Positions 8,243 to 17,052 of a stretch of DNA of 64,000 nucleotides are shown here, piece after piece. The notes beneath the pieces were generated by a model. The model saw nothing but the letters and a program-made list of their open reading frames with translations. It was not told the DNA's origin and made no database searches. This DNA is from Lachnospiraceae bacterium (lineage in GTDB: Bacteria > Bacillota > Clostridia > Lachnospirales > Lachnospiraceae). Position 1 is the stretch's first letter. Each line of letters opens with the position of its first letter. A program made the position numbers and the translations under genes. The stretch lies in NCBI GenBank assembly GCA_900771955.1, contig CAAGPW010000167.1, positions 1 to 64,000 on the forward strand, in the 5' to 3' direction.

Positions 8243-9241
8243 ATGTTATTAGATGATAAATCCATTTTGATCACAGGTGGTACCGGCAGTTTTGGTAAGG
8301 CATTTACCAAATACGTGCTGGATCACTACAATCCCAAGAAGATCATTATTTATTCCCGCGATGAGTTCAAACAGTTCATCATGCAGAATGAATTCAAGCA
8401 GTATGCCGGCAAGCTCCGTTTCTTCATCGGCGATGTCAGAGACAAGGAGCGTCTGACCAGAGCCTTCGAAGGTGTGGATTATGTAATTCATGCTGCAGCC
8501 CTGAAACAGGTTCCTGCCTGCGAGTACAATCCTGCAGAGGCGATCAAGACCAATATCCACGGTGCACAGAATGTTATTGATGCCGCACTGGATACCGGTG
8601 TTAAGAAAGTAGTTGCTCTGTCCACGGATAAGGCTGTAAATCCGGTAAACCTGTACGGCGGCACCAAGCTGGTATCCGATAAACTGTTCATCGCTGCCAA
8701 CGCCTATGCCGGAAGCAAGGACATCTGCTTCTCCATCGTTCGTTATGGCAACGTAGCCGGAAGCCGCGGCTCCGTTATTCCGTTCTTCCACAACATTATC
8801 AAAAACGGAGGTACGGAGCTTCCCATCACCGATTACCGCATGACCCGTTTCTGGATCAGCCTGCAGCAGGGTGTGGAACTGGTAATCAAAGCACTGGAAG
8901 AGTCCAAGGGCGGCGAGACCTTCATCTCCAAGATTCCTTCCTTTAAGATCACAGATCTGGCACAGGCAATGCTGCCCGGATGCGAAATGCCGGAAGTCGG
9001 AATCCGCGAGGGCGAGAAGCTGCATGAGATTATGGTAACGGTGGAAGATTCCTTGAATACTTACGAATACGACAAGCATTTTATCGTGTATCCCCAGATG
9101 GTATGGAGCGAGTCCAAGCGTGCCGTTCCTACCGGCAAGAGAGTAGCCGAAGGCTTCTCCTACAGTTCCGGAAATAATACCGAATGGCTGAGTGTGGAGC
9201 AGATTCGGGAATTGTTGAAAACTATTGATTTGGAGAAATAA
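8243..9241 (+). CDS. pseB: UDP-N-acetylglucosamine 4,6-dehydratase (inverting), PseB type
   Basis: 332 aa from the ATG at 8243, preceded by GTGAGG; the ATG at 8204 lies within the promoter. Extended SDR fold: nucleotide motif GGTGSFGKAF (about 11-20), IGDVRDKERL, ALSTDKAVNPVNLYGGTK with the Lys of the catalytic set, and RYGNVAGSRGS, all typical of PseB/FlaA1. The enzyme turns UDP-GlcNAc into the 4-keto-6-deoxy, C5-inverted sugar, the first step to pseudaminic acid or L-FucNAc-type sugars. None of the later pse genes is seen in this window, so the end product is open; the sugar may feed the glycan locus further right. It stands alone between defence-type genes. Confidence 0.88.
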   Translation: MLLDDKSILITGGTGSFGKAFTKYVLDHYNPKKIIIYSRDEFKQFIMQNEFKQYAGKLRFFIGDVRDKERLTRAFEGVDYVIHAAALKQVPACEYNPAEAIKTNIHGAQNVIDAALDTGVKKVVALSTDKAVNPVNLYGGTKLVSDKLFIAANAYAGSKDICFSIVRYGNVAGSRGSVIPFFHNIIKNGGTELPITDYRMTRFWISLQQGVELVIKALEESKGGETFISKIPSFKITDLAQAMLPGCEMPEVGIREGEKLHEIMVTVEDSLNTYEYDKHFIVYPQMVWSESKRAVPTGKRVAEGFSYSSGNNTEWLSVEQIRELLKTIDLEK

Positions 9242-9256
9242 TTGATTTTATAAAAA

Positions 9257-9320
9257 TACCTTCCAGTTTTCTGGAAGGTACACACTGTAGACAAAGTTCC
9301 TTCCTGCACGGGAACCTTGT
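9257..9320. terminator. Two adjacent hairpins between pseB and the nucleotidyltransferase gene
   Basis: TACCTTCCAG (9257-9266) pairs perfectly with 9271-9280 over a TTTT loop; on the minus strand it is followed by TTTTTA, so it can stop leftward transcripts and perhaps rightward ones. A second hairpin (9291-9300 with 9311-9320, one mismatch) lies next to it. The rest of 9321-9457 shows nothing further. Confidence 0.55.
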
Positions 9321-9457
9321 CTGCGATGTGAGGCAGATCGAAATGGCCTGCCCCACACATAATGATTACATAGTCTAACATTTACGCCAAGCCTTCAGTT
9401 TTCCCCCTCAAGCCCGCGCCTTCAGTAAGCCCTCAAAGCCTTTGACTATTCGTGCTT

Positions 9458-10159
9458 TTAACTATGTAATATTTTTGCTATCTCATTCTTTAATTCTTCT
9501 TCGTTTAATATTTCTTTCTTATATCTCTTTATTTGAGTATTATATAAATCTAAAACTGCATTTTCTTTTCCACAATTATATATGTAGTCGTAAATGATTC
9601 CCTTCAGCTTTTCTGAAAAAGACATATTATACTTCTTTCTAATTACGAAGCTTCGTACAATATTTAGTTCCAGAAATGGATTCTCCTCCAACACAACATC
9701 TAGCACTCCCGTTCGCATAGCCTCCTGATACCTATCATCATACCACTTATTATTTCTAATGTCATAAACAATAGCATCCATATTTAAAAAAACTGTTTCC
9801 GGTAGTTTAGCTAAGTAATCATGAGGATCACATTTAATAACGTGTTCTGAATATGCCCATGTTTGTTGTAATAACCACATATCAACAATTAAATCCTGAC
9901 ATTGTACTTTATATCCCCCAAAACGGTTTCTTTCAGCTGTATGCCTATTTATAAACTTCTTATAGGCATTCTCATCCAAGGTATCCAATACTATGTCTAT
10001 ATCCCTTAAATAGCGAATTGTCCCATTATCTTTAATTTCACGCAACACTCCACCAATAAGGTATACATTTCCCATTTTTTGAAGTTCGTCAAATAAGATC
10101 TTCGCCGGGTGATGCTTTTCAAGATAATTTCTCAACAGTTCCTCCATGCTTCCAACCAT
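9458..10159 (-). CDS. Nucleotidyltransferase-fold protein paired with dGTPase
   Basis: 233 aa from the ATG at 10159, preceded by AAAGGAG at 8-9 nt; the first in-frame ATG (10183) lies upstream of that ribosome site. Residues about 28-60 hold the polymerase-beta-type signature: YLIGGVLRE followed by RYLRDIDIVLD, with the two catalytic aspartates, most like the head domain of poly(A)-polymerase/CCA-adding enzymes. A further Asp in LIVDMWLL (about 90) could be the third carboxylate. It lacks the long C-terminal part of a CCA enzyme. It begins 26 bp after the dGTPase stop codon and is surely co-transcribed. Substrate unknown; tRNA end modification or nucleotide transfer to another target is possible. 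Confidence 0.6.
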   Translation of the reverse strand: MVGSMEELLRNYLEKHHPAKILFDELQKMGNVYLIGGVLREIKDNGTIRYLRDIDIVLDTLDENAYKKFINRHTAERNRFGGYKVQCQDLIVDMWLLQQTWAYSEHVIKCDPHDYLAKLPETVFLNMDAIVYDIRNNKWYDDRYQEAMRTGVLDVVLEENPFLELNIVRSFVIRKKYNMSFSEKLKGIIYDYIYNCGKENAVLDLYNTQIKRYKKEILNEEELKNEIAKILHS

Positions 10160-10185
10160 CCAGTCTTCTCCTTTCAGATACATGA

Positions 10186-11619
10186 CTATGGCAACTCGAT
10201 TCCTACCAATTTTTTGTATAAGCTAACAGCATACGAGTCTGTCATCCCTGATATATAATCAACCACTAAATGCAGCTTATCGTATATCGGAATATTCTTA
10301 AATTCCCTATACTCACCAGTACAATAATCATGGCATGCTATGTATTTAAAATTAGGGGATATTATCTTATACAATTTTCCTGCATATATCTTCGTATCGT
10401 TAATTTCCTCTTGTGTACTATTTAAAATTGTAGGGACAAAAATATCTAATAACGTCTTTAATACCTTGTCTCCAACTAATTCTAATTCCAAAACTTCTTG
10501 ACATCCAAAACAATTTCTTTTGGTAATATCTTTTAGTTTTTTAATAAATGGTTTTTCATTGATTAATATTTCCTTAGATTCAAACCTCCCTTCCATTAAT
10601 TCGTCATAGGAACTTACAAACTTTTCTTTGGCCTTCATGAACAAATACGTTTGAACAATATTCCTAAAATTCCTCACCTGTGCCAAAATACGCTCACTTG
10701 CATCCATATGCCTATCCGTTTCTTTCGAATTAATCATCTCAAATAGTTCAACATAGCGTTCTTGATTTTTAAAAGCTTCTTGTAGGTTAGCATATTCATC
10801 TTTCCAACAGATATACCCTTTTTTTACCCCATCTTCAATGTCATCACATATATAAATTATATCGTCTGCCGCTTCTAATAAATATGTTGCAGGATGACGT
10901 ACTCCTTCAGAAAGCCCTGTTTTTTCCCATATATGTTGAATAATATCATTTTCCGATGCAAAATAACCAAATTTATCTGCTTCTTCATTTGCCTCAGAAG
11001 ACCATGGATATTTTATTATTGCACTTAGCGTCCCATAGGTAAAATTGGCCCCATGCTCATCGTTTAGGGTTTGCAATTTTGTTACAATTCTTAAATTTTG
11101 TACATTTCCATCAAAAAAGATAAAATCATTCTTCTCCTGTTGATTAAGAATCGCCTGTTCTTTCAAATTCGCTTTTGCCTGCTGGAAGGTTTTATATTCA
11201 TTCTCAAACCATTTTTTAAACCATTCCCGGATAACAGTTTCCCCATAATGGCCAAACGGCGGATTTCCTAAGTCATGAATTAATCCTGCTACTTGTAATA
11301 GTGATGCCAATTTCTCCGTTTTTTCAGGTGTAAAATTCTCTGAGTCTATCTTTTCAAGTTCCTTTCCAACGGCCTTGCCTAAAGATCTTGCTAATGCAGA
11401 TACTTCAACAGAATGGGTTAATCTCGTTCTGGTAAAATCATTTTCCTGCAGTGGAAATACCTGAGCCTTATCTTGTAATCTTCTTACTGATGAAGATCCT
11501 ACAATTCTATCATAATCTGCTTCGAATTCATTTCTAAAAGGATTGTTTTTGACTTTCCCAAAATCCATTCTTGTTCTTTCTTCTGATAGTAATTTATCCC
11601 ATGTTAATCTTTTATCCAT
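10186..11619 (-). CDS. dgt: HD-domain deoxyguanosine triphosphate triphosphohydrolase
   Basis: 477 aa from the ATG at 11619 (AAAGGGG 5-6 nt upstream); a TTG 12 codons earlier is less likely. The HD metal ligands are visible: His in RLTHSVEVS, His-Asp in GLIHDLGNPPFGHYGE and the distal Asp in AADDIIYICDDIED. The N-terminal block FRNEFEADYDRIVGSSSVRRL and QDKAQVFPL is typical of Dgt enzymes, which split dNTPs into nucleoside and triphosphate. Such enzymes can serve dNTP balance or starve phage of dNTPs. The tight pairing with a nucleotidyltransferase and location in an accessory zone favour defence, an inference. The 330 bp between 11620 and 11949 hold only an inverted repeat. Confidence 0.88.
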   Translation of the reverse strand: MDKRLTWDKLLSEERTRMDFGKVKNNPFRNEFEADYDRIVGSSSVRRLQDKAQVFPLQENDFTRTRLTHSVEVSALARSLGKAVGKELEKIDSENFTPEKTEKLASLLQVAGLIHDLGNPPFGHYGETVIREWFKKWFENEYKTFQQAKANLKEQAILNQQEKNDFIFFDGNVQNLRIVTKLQTLNDEHGANFTYGTLSAIIKYPWSSEANEEADKFGYFASENDIIQHIWEKTGLSEGVRHPATYLLEAADDIIYICDDIEDGVKKGYICWKDEYANLQEAFKNQERYVELFEMINSKETDRHMDASERILAQVRNFRNIVQTYLFMKAKEKFVSSYDELMEGRFESKEILINEKPFIKKLKDITKRNCFGCQEVLELELVGDKVLKTLLDIFVPTILNSTQEEINDTKIYAGKLYKIISPNFKYIACHDYCTGEYREFKNIPIYDKLHLVVDYISGMTDSYAVSLYKKLVGIELP

Positions 11620-11874
11620 TGTTTCCCCTTTCGCTTCCTTATCCCTTTTTATCAATTCTCATACGCTCTGACAAAAAATACTTCTTTGAATTTGCCTCCT
11701 CCTTAAACAGAAAAACACAATTATCACACGATAACTGCGTTTTATAAATAGACTTGTATATTGATTATAATCGTTTCCAATAAAAATTACAATCCCTGTC
11801 TTCTGAAAGTATAAAGCATGTTTCCTTTTGCCAGATTCCTCCAACAAATTGTTCCCTCACTCCCTAAAAACCAA

Positions 11875-11921
11875 AGAGTGAATCACCCCATGCATTTTTT
11901 CCACATGAAATTATTCACTCT
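11875..11921. repeat. Inverted repeat between dgt and the Ser/Asp-rich protein gene
   Basis: AGAGTGAAT (11875-11883) pairs with ATTCACTCT (11913-11921) around a 29-nt centre. On the minus strand it comes 30-75 nt after the stop codon at 11950 and could act as a weak terminator. The leftward T-rich tail is poor. Confidence 0.35.
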
Positions 11922-11949
11922 ATGTTATAATCATCATATTCTAAATCAT

Positions 11950-12705
11950 TTACAGCACTTCGTCTGTCCAGCCCACATCTTCGCCGTCTCCACTATCAGA
12001 GGAATCATCGCTGGCACCGCTGTCATCGGAACCACTATCGGAAGATCCACTATCAGAACTGCCGTTGTCGGAACTGCCACTGTCGGAGCTTCCGCTGTCG
12101 GAGGAACCACTATCGGAACTGCTGTCATCCGAGTCGCTGTTGTCGTTGTTGATCGTCGGCTGCTGTGCCGGCACCGGTGTTGCTGCAGGCACAACGGTAG
12201 TCGTGGTAGTGTTGGTCGGCTTTACCGGCTGTGCTGCGGTTTTCTCTGTTGCACTCTGCACCTGGGACGCGGAGGCCAATGCTGCTCCCGCCAGAATACT
12301 CTGTTTTGCAAGAAGAGGAGAAATCTGCTCCGCACTGATGGTTCCGTTTTGTACCGCTTCCTGGTTCTGGGCAATCAGTTCCTGCATTTTGCTTCTGCCT
12401 GCCAGAACAGGATCGGCCTGCTGCAATTCTTCCACAGGTGCTACGTCCACCCATTGTCCGTTTTCATCCTGCTGCTGTAATATTCCATTCATAACGCGTA
12501 CCGTCTGTACACTGCCTGCTGTAGCCGTTTCCTGCTGCCCTTGAACCACTTCTTCCGCCCACATGTCATTCTGCGCATCCGCAAGCTGTGTCTGAAGCTT
12601 CACAGTTACCTGCCAGGAATGATACAATGCTGCTGCCAATACAAATACCAGTACCGCCAGCACACATGTAAGGACGATCCATACCGTATTTCTCTTACTT
12701 TTCAT
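11950..12705 (-). CDS. Membrane-anchored Ser/Asp/Gly-rich surface protein
   Basis: 251 aa. A single N-terminal hydrophobic helix (about 8-30) is followed by a helical extracytoplasmic stretch (about 35-150), a Thr/Pro linker (about 160-190) and a repetitive SSDSGS tail (about 193-240; DNA about 11970-12140). The tail resembles the SD-repeat stalks of surface adhesins, though no sortase motif follows. The end is acidic. It is the last gene of a leftward operon with a lipoprotein and an M6-type metalloprotease, 29 bp after the protease stop codon. It may hold or present the protease at the surface; function unknown. Confidence 0.65.
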   Translation of the reverse strand: MKSKRNTVWIVLTCVLAVLVFVLAAALYHSWQVTVKLQTQLADAQNDMWAEEVVQGQQETATAGSVQTVRVMNGILQQQDENGQWVDVAPVEELQQADPVLAGRSKMQELIAQNQEAVQNGTISAEQISPLLAKQSILAGAALASASQVQSATEKTAAQPVKPTNTTTTTVVPAATPVPAQQPTINNDNSDSDDSSSDSGSSDSGSSDSGSSDNGSSDSGSSDSGSDDSGASDDSSDSGDGEDVGWTDEVL

Positions 12706-12734
12706 CTGTTGTAACTCCTTTTATTCTTGACTTC

Positions 12735-15700
12735 CTACTTTTCAACCGTGTCCACAATATTTTTCAGGAACTGATATCCTGATGTTCCGGGCTTGAAATC
12801 TCCTCGATTCAGGATCTGTTTGCAGACCGTATACATGCTTCTGGACATCTCCGGTCCGTAGATCACTATCCTGCTGCCGCCAGTTTCCATTACCGCATAA
12901 GGCCGGAAAACATAGGCGGTGTCATAACGCTGGGGCGGAAGCTTCGTCAGTACATTTGCGAAATAGTCTCTTCCGTTGACCGTTCGGATCACTTTATTGA
13001 ATACCTTGCCGTTTTCCACATAGTAAGTTCTTCCTCCCTGCAGCTTGTTGCTTCCATAGACCATAGGATAGCTTGCATGGAGGTCAGGACGCATGATCAA
13101 CGTTCCCATTTCCGTGATACGGTACCCTGCCAGGCCGGAATCACTGATCAACTGTGCCTTTTTCGTAGTATCTATACCAAAAGTGCAACGCAGACCGGTA
13201 TTTCCCGTATAACGTACCGAGAAGCCATGATAGGAAAACAGATCCTCAAACTCCGGAATCGCTGTTGCGGTGTAATAACTGCCATTGTAAGAAAGTCTCC
13301 AGACATACATACCTGTTGGTATGCCGGATGCATTGTAGCGGCACATCAACGCAGTCTCTGCCGTCGTCCCCAGCGGGCCGGTGCTTCCGATCGCCACCAG
13401 ACGCTTCGATTCATCATTCTGCCATGCCGTGCTGGTATACTCCACACCGTCAATATAAAGCTTTGCGCTGCTGTCATACCCCGCAGGCAGCGTAAGGACA
13501 ACATTTCCACTTCCGACCTCCGGAACCGGAGTAGGCGTCGGGGTAGGGGTTGGATTCGGATCCGGATCCGGGGTTCCCTCCACGGTCTTCATCTTGCGCA
13601 CTGTCGTACAATTTGACAGAGGAGAAGATGCTACATACAAGGTTCCTCCTCCGCAAAATGCTGCAAAAGCATAGGCATCACTACTGATGGTATTGGCCAG
13701 TTCCGTCCATACTCCATTCTTCAGATACCGGGCACGCAATATCGTTCCCTGGTTCCAGATAATATACGGAATCTGATCTTTTACAATCAGCTGAAAACCT
13801 GTCGACATATTAATGTCGTTTAACTCCTGCTCCGTCCACGTATCACCATTCCAAACCAGAAATACATTATTCTGTTCAATGTTTTTTGCTACGATATAAA
13901 CAGTCTCCCCGACAACACAGGCCTGCGCCTGCTGTACTTTTGTCAGGCTATCGATAGTATAAATATCCGTCCAGGCACTGCTTGCCGGATCGTAACAGAC
14001 AACTTTGCCCTTTGCGGCATCCCCGGATGCAAAATAGTCACTATACACGGCGTACCATTTTCCCTGTCTGTAAAAAGCGGTAGGATGGGCAATCTCCCCC
14101 TTTGACACAGTAATTGCCGGAAGTTCCTTTAATGTGCTGATATTTACCAGTCGTAATTCACCCGAGACATAAGAACGGACCCATATATTTCCATCCTCCT
14201 GCATAAGCGATGCCTTAATCGGGTAGTAGCCAGCATCATAGGTATACTGCACGCTCCATTGATCATCTGCATAGCTTCCTACACTCAATTTCCCTGTTGT
14301 TGCATCAATATACAACATATACACCTGTCCATTGGCATATAGCACATCAAATACATCGGATCTATATTTCGTCGGTGTTGTTACTATATTTTTCCAGTCA
14401 CCGCCATTTTCAGACTGATATAATGCTGCCTGACCGTTATAATTTCCGGCAAGATACAGCCTGGTTCCGTCCCCGCTGCCGGAGATCGCCGGGTATTGTA
14501 ATCCACTTACCTCCTGCCCATGCTGGAGCCAATAGGCATCATCTTCCAGTTCCGGGAATTCCACATGAAAAATGGCGGTTCCGTTTTCATAACGCACATT
14601 GCTGATCACAATTCCACTGTTGGAACCGTCATCGTAAAAAATGGTATCCTGCGTACAGGGTGCATCCATATCTGAACTGCCCAGTGTCGGCCGCGAAGTC
14701 GTACCTACAGCTGCTTTTCGTACTGAGTTCATTGTTGTTCCCGCATCATTGTATGTCTCATGGGCTCCCCTGCTATCCAGTGTGCCGGGTCGAAAAACAT
14801 ACATATAATTTTCTCCGACAGCATTGGTATAATCTGCCAACGCTGTATTCACACGATATACGATCAGACCGGATTCCGGCAGTTCATATTCATAGCCGCG
14901 GGTACCATCCCCGGCAGCTTCTGTCTTTACACGATATTCCACCACAAAAAATTGTGAGGAAGACAATTTTGTCTTCAGGATATAGGCCCTGATTCCACTA
15001 TTGTTTTCCGCCGGCACCAGAGTATAGTCTCCACTCTGGGTAACCACCGGAGTATCTTCCTCCGGAATCCAACCGAGATCTTTTCTGGTATAGACCAATG
15101 GATAATTTGCCGGAGCAGATACCGCTGCCATGTGATCCCAGATTCCCACCGGCTCTCCGATGTCTCCTGTCGTACGATACAGATCCGGTGCCCCCAGAGA
15201 ATGTAACAGTTCATGAGAAATCGTGGTATATCCCCAGTCATAGACTCCCGCATCAGTGATCCACAAGCGCGTAGAAGGTATCACATTATAAGCTGCAACT
15301 TTTTTACCAAATAATTCCCATTGTCCGGCTCCATCCGCCTTATGCGGATAATACGGTCCACTTTTATCATCCTGTCCAGCTCCTACTTTCACCAGAAAAG
15401 TCACGTTGTCAATACAGCCTTCCTGATTTCCGGTATCGAGCCCAGTAATATTTGAAATTCGTCCGCTCTCACATAAAGCATTCACCTGATTTACCACTTC
15501 CGTGATAAATTCTGTATCCTCCTTGTATTCCATACAGCTCTTCGTAAGTGTTACCGGGACAAATGTATCGTTATTATCCTGCGGGAAAAAGCTGTTAACA
15601 GCCACTTTGCCGTCAGAAATGGCAGAAATATAGGCATGTACACTGTTCACGGATTGCTTTGTGTAAATTGCCTCACAATTTTTATAATTTGTCTGGAAGT

Positions 15701-15842
15701 AGCCCGTATCATCGGCAAAATCTACCATCAGTACGAGGTTACCCACCGTTTGTTCCGCGGCCTCTGCCCGCACAGGCTTCCATAACAGTACGCTGCATAT
15801 CAATAATGCAATCATCAATAAACTTTTTTTCATATGTTTCAT
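12735..15842 (-). CDS. Secreted M6-type (immune-inhibitor-A-like) zinc metalloprotease
   Basis: 1035 aa. A clear signal peptide ends near AEAA (about residue 30). Residues about 35-430 form the M6-type protease domain with the zinc motif HELLHSLGAPD, in which HExxH is followed by Gly and a downstream Asp. Then comes a repeat-rich region (about 440-750) that looks like beta-propeller or Kelch-type blades, a PDPNPTPTPTPTP linker and a C-terminal domain (about 780-1030) of beta-rich type. The start is backed by TAGGAG. It lies in an operon between a lipoprotein and an SD-rich membrane protein. A second M6-type protease is encoded at 28712-31195. It should act outside the cell on proteins; target unknown. 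Confidence 0.85.
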   Translation of the reverse strand: MKHMKKSLLMIALLICSVLLWKPVRAEAAEQTVGNLVLMVDFADDTGYFQTNYKNCEAIYTKQSVNSVHAYISAISDGKVAVNSFFPQDNNDTFVPVTLTKSCMEYKEDTEFITEVVNQVNALCESGRISNITGLDTGNQEGCIDNVTFLVKVGAGQDDKSGPYYPHKADGAGQWELFGKKVAAYNVIPSTRLWITDAGVYDWGYTTISHELLHSLGAPDLYRTTGDIGEPVGIWDHMAAVSAPANYPLVYTRKDLGWIPEEDTPVVTQSGDYTLVPAENNSGIRAYILKTKLSSSQFFVVEYRVKTEAAGDGTRGYEYELPESGLIVYRVNTALADYTNAVGENYMYVFRPGTLDSRGAHETYNDAGTTMNSVRKAAVGTTSRPTLGSSDMDAPCTQDTIFYDDGSNSGIVISNVRYENGTAIFHVEFPELEDDAYWLQHGQEVSGLQYPAISGSGDGTRLYLAGNYNGQAALYQSENGGDWKNIVTTPTKYRSDVFDVLYANGQVYMLYIDATTGKLSVGSYADDQWSVQYTYDAGYYPIKASLMQEDGNIWVRSYVSGELRLVNISTLKELPAITVSKGEIAHPTAFYRQGKWYAVYSDYFASGDAAKGKVVCYDPASSAWTDIYTIDSLTKVQQAQACVVGETVYIVAKNIEQNNVFLVWNGDTWTEQELNDINMSTGFQLIVKDQIPYIIWNQGTILRARYLKNGVWTELANTISSDAYAFAAFCGGGTLYVASSPLSNCTTVRKMKTVEGTPDPDPNPTPTPTPTPVPEVGSGNVVLTLPAGYDSSAKLYIDGVEYTSTAWQNDESKRLVAIGSTGPLGTTAETALMCRYNASGIPTGMYVWRLSYNGSYYTATAIPEFEDLFSYHGFSVRYTGNTGLRCTFGIDTTKKAQLISDSGLAGYRITEMGTLIMRPDLHASYPMVYGSNKLQGGRTYYVENGKVFNKVIRTVNGRDYFANVLTKLPPQRYDTAYVFRPYAVMETGGSRIVIYGPEMSRSMYTVCKQILNRGDFKPGTSGYQFLKNIVDTVEK

Positions 15843-15873
15843 AGGTAACTCCTATTCTAAAATGCAGCCGTTT

Positions 15874-16824
15874 TTAGTTCCAGATACTGCTGATTCCCAA
15901 CTGCTCCGGTGCAAATGCATCACTTACGGCACCTGCTTCCACCGTCAGATAATAGGTGCTTTTCCCTTCCTGTCTGGATGCATATGCTGTCTGTCCCTCT
16001 TTGGTCAGACTGGCCGGTGTCTTCGTTGCAGGCTCTCCCTGTGCCGAGAAATCTCCTTCGTATGTAACTGCCTGTGAGCTGCGATTATGAAAAGCTTCCG
16101 ATGCACCATTGCTCAGATCTGCAGTTCCCATGTGTACGGTAAATTTTCCTTCGGGACGATTTCCCGCCGATAACGTTCCCTCATATCCCACATAGGTGCC
16201 ATCTGTCATGTTCAGGCTTTCACTGATAAAAGCACCTGTCTGCTCCGCAGCACATACATAATACCGGATCTCTGCATCCGTGGTCTGCACATAGAACTGT
16301 CTGCCATCCGCAAGCGGATATTCCACCGCGGTACAATGTTGTCCCAGTTCGTCCGACAGAATCGTCATTTTCCACTCTCCTGCCTCTGCCGTTCCGGTAT
16401 AATTTCTCTGTCCGATCAGAAGATCTGACAGCATCACAGTGTACCAGTCCTCCGTCAGAATGCTGTCTACTGCACTCTCCACATTTTCTTCCGCCATGGC
16501 ATCCAGCAGGCTCTTAGCCTTCTGCTGCACTTCCTCTGTATCCTGTGCCAGTTCCACCGTAATCTCCGCCAGCTGCGCCTGTCTCTCCGTGGTATAATCC
16601 AAACGCTGCTCCCATTCCAAGGCATCCCTCTGTGCCAGCGGACTGTCAGTCTCTGCTTCCGCCTTTGTATCCACAGCATTTTCCTGAACATTCTCTGCAG
16701 ATGCCTCCGTGGCCTGCTCTACTACCGTCAGGGGCTGTGAATCCTGTGTTCCGCAGGCAGTCAATGCCAAAGGTAACAGCAGGGCAAGAGTCGATGTTGC
16801 TTGTAAAATTTTCTTGTTTTTCAT
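15874..16824 (-). CDS. Surface lipoprotein, first gene of the M6 protease operon
   Basis: 316 aa. The N-terminus is a lipoprotein signal: basic start, hydrophobic core and lipobox LTAC at about residues 22-25. A Glu/Asp/Ala-rich helical segment (about 35-135) follows, then a beta-rich domain with repeated short blocks about YVGYEGTLSAG and VTYEGDFSAQG, similar to MORN-like or pectin-lyase-like beta repeats. No enzyme motif is seen. The protease gene follows after 31 bp. Function unknown; it may be a surface partner of the protease. Confidence 0.65.
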   Translation of the reverse strand: MKNKKILQATSTLALLLPLALTACGTQDSQPLTVVEQATEASAENVQENAVDTKAEAETDSPLAQRDALEWEQRLDYTTERQAQLAEITVELAQDTEEVQQKAKSLLDAMAEENVESAVDSILTEDWYTVMLSDLLIGQRNYTGTAEAGEWKMTILSDELGQHCTAVEYPLADGRQFYVQTTDAEIRYYVCAAEQTGAFISESLNMTDGTYVGYEGTLSAGNRPEGKFTVHMGTADLSNGASEAFHNRSSQAVTYEGDFSAQGEPATKTPASLTKEGQTAYASRQEGKSTYYLTVEAGAVSDAFAPEQLGISSIWN

Positions 16825-16992
16825 TCGAATTTTCTCTTTCTGTATTTTGGTTTATATTATTATATCGGCAGGATTGGATCAGTGTATGAGAAGCTGTTCC
16901 AATTCTTTGTGTATTGCGTGAATCAGTGTATCATTTATAGAAATTGAATGCAATGGGCGCGTGTTAAATATTACATTATTTTGTCACTTAAT

Positions 16993-17011
16993 GGATAATT
17001 CTTAGTTATCC
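16993..17011. repeat. GGATAA-N7-TTATCC palindromic site, copy 2
   Basis: Arms GGATAA and TTATCC flank the spacer TTCTTAG. The same site, spacer included, occurs in the opposite orientation at 21353-21371; identity extends to 23 bp (16989-17011 against 21353-21375). It lies 41 bp upstream of the glycosyltransferase ATG, at the boundary where base composition turns AT-rich. Confidence 0.7.
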
Positions 17012-17052
17012 ATCAGTTTTAGTACTAGAGGAAACGAGAGGAGAAATTGATT

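Noticed and set aside
8249..9079. 276-codon frame antisense to pseB
   Set aside because: Mirror of a strongly conserved SDR gene; sequence is low in normal protein features.
11659..11847. 62-codon leftward frame upstream of dgt
   Set aside because: No ribosome site and no conserved feature; lies in the promoter region of dgt.
11818..12480. Rightward frame rich in Gly, Cys and Arg over the SD-repeat gene
   Set aside because: Arises from the repetitive Ser/Asp codons read on the other strand.
16878..16933. ATCAGTGTAT repeated at 16878-16887 and 16922-16931
   Set aside because: Short, unsymmetrical and 44 bp apart; could be a regulator site but support is too thin.
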